Positions 6,495 through 7,518 of a stretch of DNA of 7,518 nt are shown piece by piece. Within the stretch, counting starts at the first letter, position 1. Each line of letters starts with the position of its first letter. The stretch lies in NCBI GenBank assembly GCA_000485475.1, contig AXYY01000104.1, forward strand, positions 1 to 7,518, in the 5' to 3' direction. Origin of the DNA: Candidatus Ancillula trichonymphae ImTpAt. Lineage in GTDB: Bacteria > Actinomycetota > Actinomycetes > Actinomycetales > Bifidobacteriaceae. The translations under genes and the position numbers were made by a program. The notes under the pieces were generated by a model, which worked only from the letters and a program-made list of their open reading frames with translations, was not told the DNA's origin and searched no databases.

Positions 6495-7518
6495 TTTCAG
6501 AACGAGCCTACTCAGGTCCTGCAATCAGGAACACTTGAGGTCGGCGCACAAGGATTTCCAGCAGTTGGATAAACCATCTACGGTGTGTATACATCATCAA
6601 TTACTAATGCGCAGATCTCAAGTTCGTGGCACTTGCAGGATGTTAACGGTTCAGATGTGACTGTACTCACATCATATACTTCTGCAAGAACTGGCAAATG
6701 TCCGCTTAAATTGACAAATGATATGGTCAACAAGATTGTTACTTTTGAGGTGCGTGATGCAACAACAAATCAAACGCAGACATTTGCAATCGAGGTTGTT
6801 GATACGCAAACCCCAAGACCCGTAACAATTCCAGCGAAGTTGAACGACCAGAATCGGGAACGACCAAAAATTGTGAATCTACAAGCCCTAAAATAGAACA
6901 CCTCTCCAATATTGTGGTTGTGGAAGATTCAGTGAAAGTTTATGGTATTATACTCCTGATGGGGAATCTTGCTGAATGCTACACCTACTTCAATAAGTGT
7001 TGATGCTAGTAAATACGCATTCGCGCCAGCTGAAACTGAGTGTACGATTCTAATGAAGTATTAATCTGCGCGCGAAAACTGTTGATGCGGGTACTGGTGA
7101 CATTCCCCCCTGTCAGTGCAAGTCACGATTAAAGCGCCTCCGAAAGTTGCAGGTGCAGAATATGCGGTGACCAATGTAGCTAAGAGCTCAGTTCTTAATG
7201 CGTAGGATGCCAATCAGCACACCTTTAAAATACCAAGTGGCTATGCGGTGAGCTTCTCCCTAGTGCGAGCACGAGCGGCTGGGACAAGAATTAGCTACTC
7301 CAAGTTATAATGCAGCTAGTAGCACAATCACGCTGGTGTTGAATTCAAATGCGCAAGGACCAGTCAACGCTGAGGCGGCTGACGCTGGTATGCTCCGAAC
7401 TGCGACGGTTAGATTCACGGATGACCTGTGTCACAGTATTCTGATGCTGATTTTAATCTGCGGCGGTATCCAAAACCAGCTGCGATTAATTCAGGCGTGA
7501 CATTTGTTGCTAGAGTTT
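6495..7518 (+). other. Decayed Ig-like/cadherin-like domains, continuing past the window
   Basis: After the propeller the reading continues as QSGTLEVGAQGFPAVG, with a TAA at about 6570 where CAA would read Gln, then TIYGVYTSSITNAQISSSW. A clean stretch to 6896 contains VTVLTSYTSARTGKCPLKL and KIVTFEVRDATTNQTQTFAI, an Ig-like sandwich ending in EVVDTQTPRPVTIP. Two or more further sandwich-like pieces follow, including ISVDASKYAFAPAE, LSVQVTIKAPPKVAGAEYAV and YNAASSTITLVLNSNAQGPV. The last readable segment (YPKPAAINSGVTFVARV) runs off the window in the frame of base 7491. A TAG sits at about 7203. A six-C run at 7105-7110 coincides with one frame change. No cell-wall anchor is seen, but the C-terminus is not in the window. 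Confidence 0.5.

Larger units (their letters stand above)
1755..7518 (+). pseudogene. Giant multidomain surface protein gene (InlB-repeat/RCC1 type), broken by many frameshifts and stops; 3' end outside window
   Basis: In its intact form this would have been a secreted or membrane-anchored surface protein of more than 1,900 residues, plausibly an adhesin or host-contact protein. No enzyme motif is visible. The frame is clean for 50 codons from ATG 1755 and stops at 1905-1907. Beyond that, coding sequence continues in changing frames, always on the plus strand, to the window edge. I trace about 35 frame changes. In-frame stops lie at or near 2315, 2345, 2603, 2988, 3141, 3261, 4664, 6570 and 7203. 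Family motifs remain readable across the breaks, so the decay is fairly recent. The domain order is given in separate entries. A few long pieces remain open, such as 3625-3963, 4691-5044 and 6585-6896, but none has its own start signal that I would trust. Alternatives are a locally bad assembly, or a consensus mixing related strains. The intact neighbours make uniform sequencing error unlikely. Confidence 0.8.

Noticed and set aside
1890..6500. Programmed ribosomal frameshifting or RNA editing
   Set aside because: The shifts go in both directions, have no common slippery motif, and are mixed with duplications and point stops. Decay or a local assembly fault explains them better.
1755..7518. 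Diversity-generating retroelement target or recombination cassette array
   Set aside because: There is no reverse transcriptase, no template repeat and no adenine-focused substitution pattern in the window.

Overview
The window reads as the edge of a core-gene block joined to a very large, broken surface-protein gene. The most likely source is a Saccharibacteria (TM7/Patescibacteria)-type genome. The RmuC looks like those of candidate-phyla-radiation bacteria. The broken gene has the mix of domains I know from large surface proteins of oral Saccharibacteria: a signal anchor, 'IDTSxGTDFSGMF' repeats, InlB-type repeats and an RCC1 propeller. This placement rests on protein resemblance alone and no database was searched. 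The DapB looks more like actinobacterial DapB, which would fit an epibiont of Actinobacteria, but that is inference.

Layout: (1) 3-380, the C-terminal half of dapB, a lysine/diaminopimelate pathway reductase. (2) 396 or 411 to 1556, an intact rmuC 15-30 bases downstream in the same direction, with a non-ATG start and possibly leaderless. (3) 1557-1754, an intergenic region. It holds a candidate promoter whose -35 (TTAACA) and -10 (TATACT) elements are separated by 21 bases, 15 of them one uninterrupted G run. This is the classic layout of a phase-variable promoter. (4) 1755 to the window end, one giant secreted or anchored surface-protein gene. It starts with a good ribosome binding site and a clean signal anchor, then is wrecked by roughly 35 frameshifts and about ten in-frame stops. 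Following the reading frame across the breaks recovers, in order: signal anchor, PKD-like sandwich, BspA/DUF285-like repeats, about five InlB B-repeat-like modules, a beta-rich linker, an RCC1-like propeller with about seven blades, and Ig-like domains running off the end.

The damage begins abruptly in the surface gene. The 1.5 kb of dapB and rmuC have no frameshift, although they contain five-base homopolymers. That argues for real decay of one gene, but a local assembly or coverage problem is not excluded. A coherent but unproven story is that the G-run promoter was left at a non-functional spacing, selection on the silent gene relaxed, and the gene decayed. No RNA gene, CRISPR array, insertion sequence or convincing reverse-strand gene is visible.
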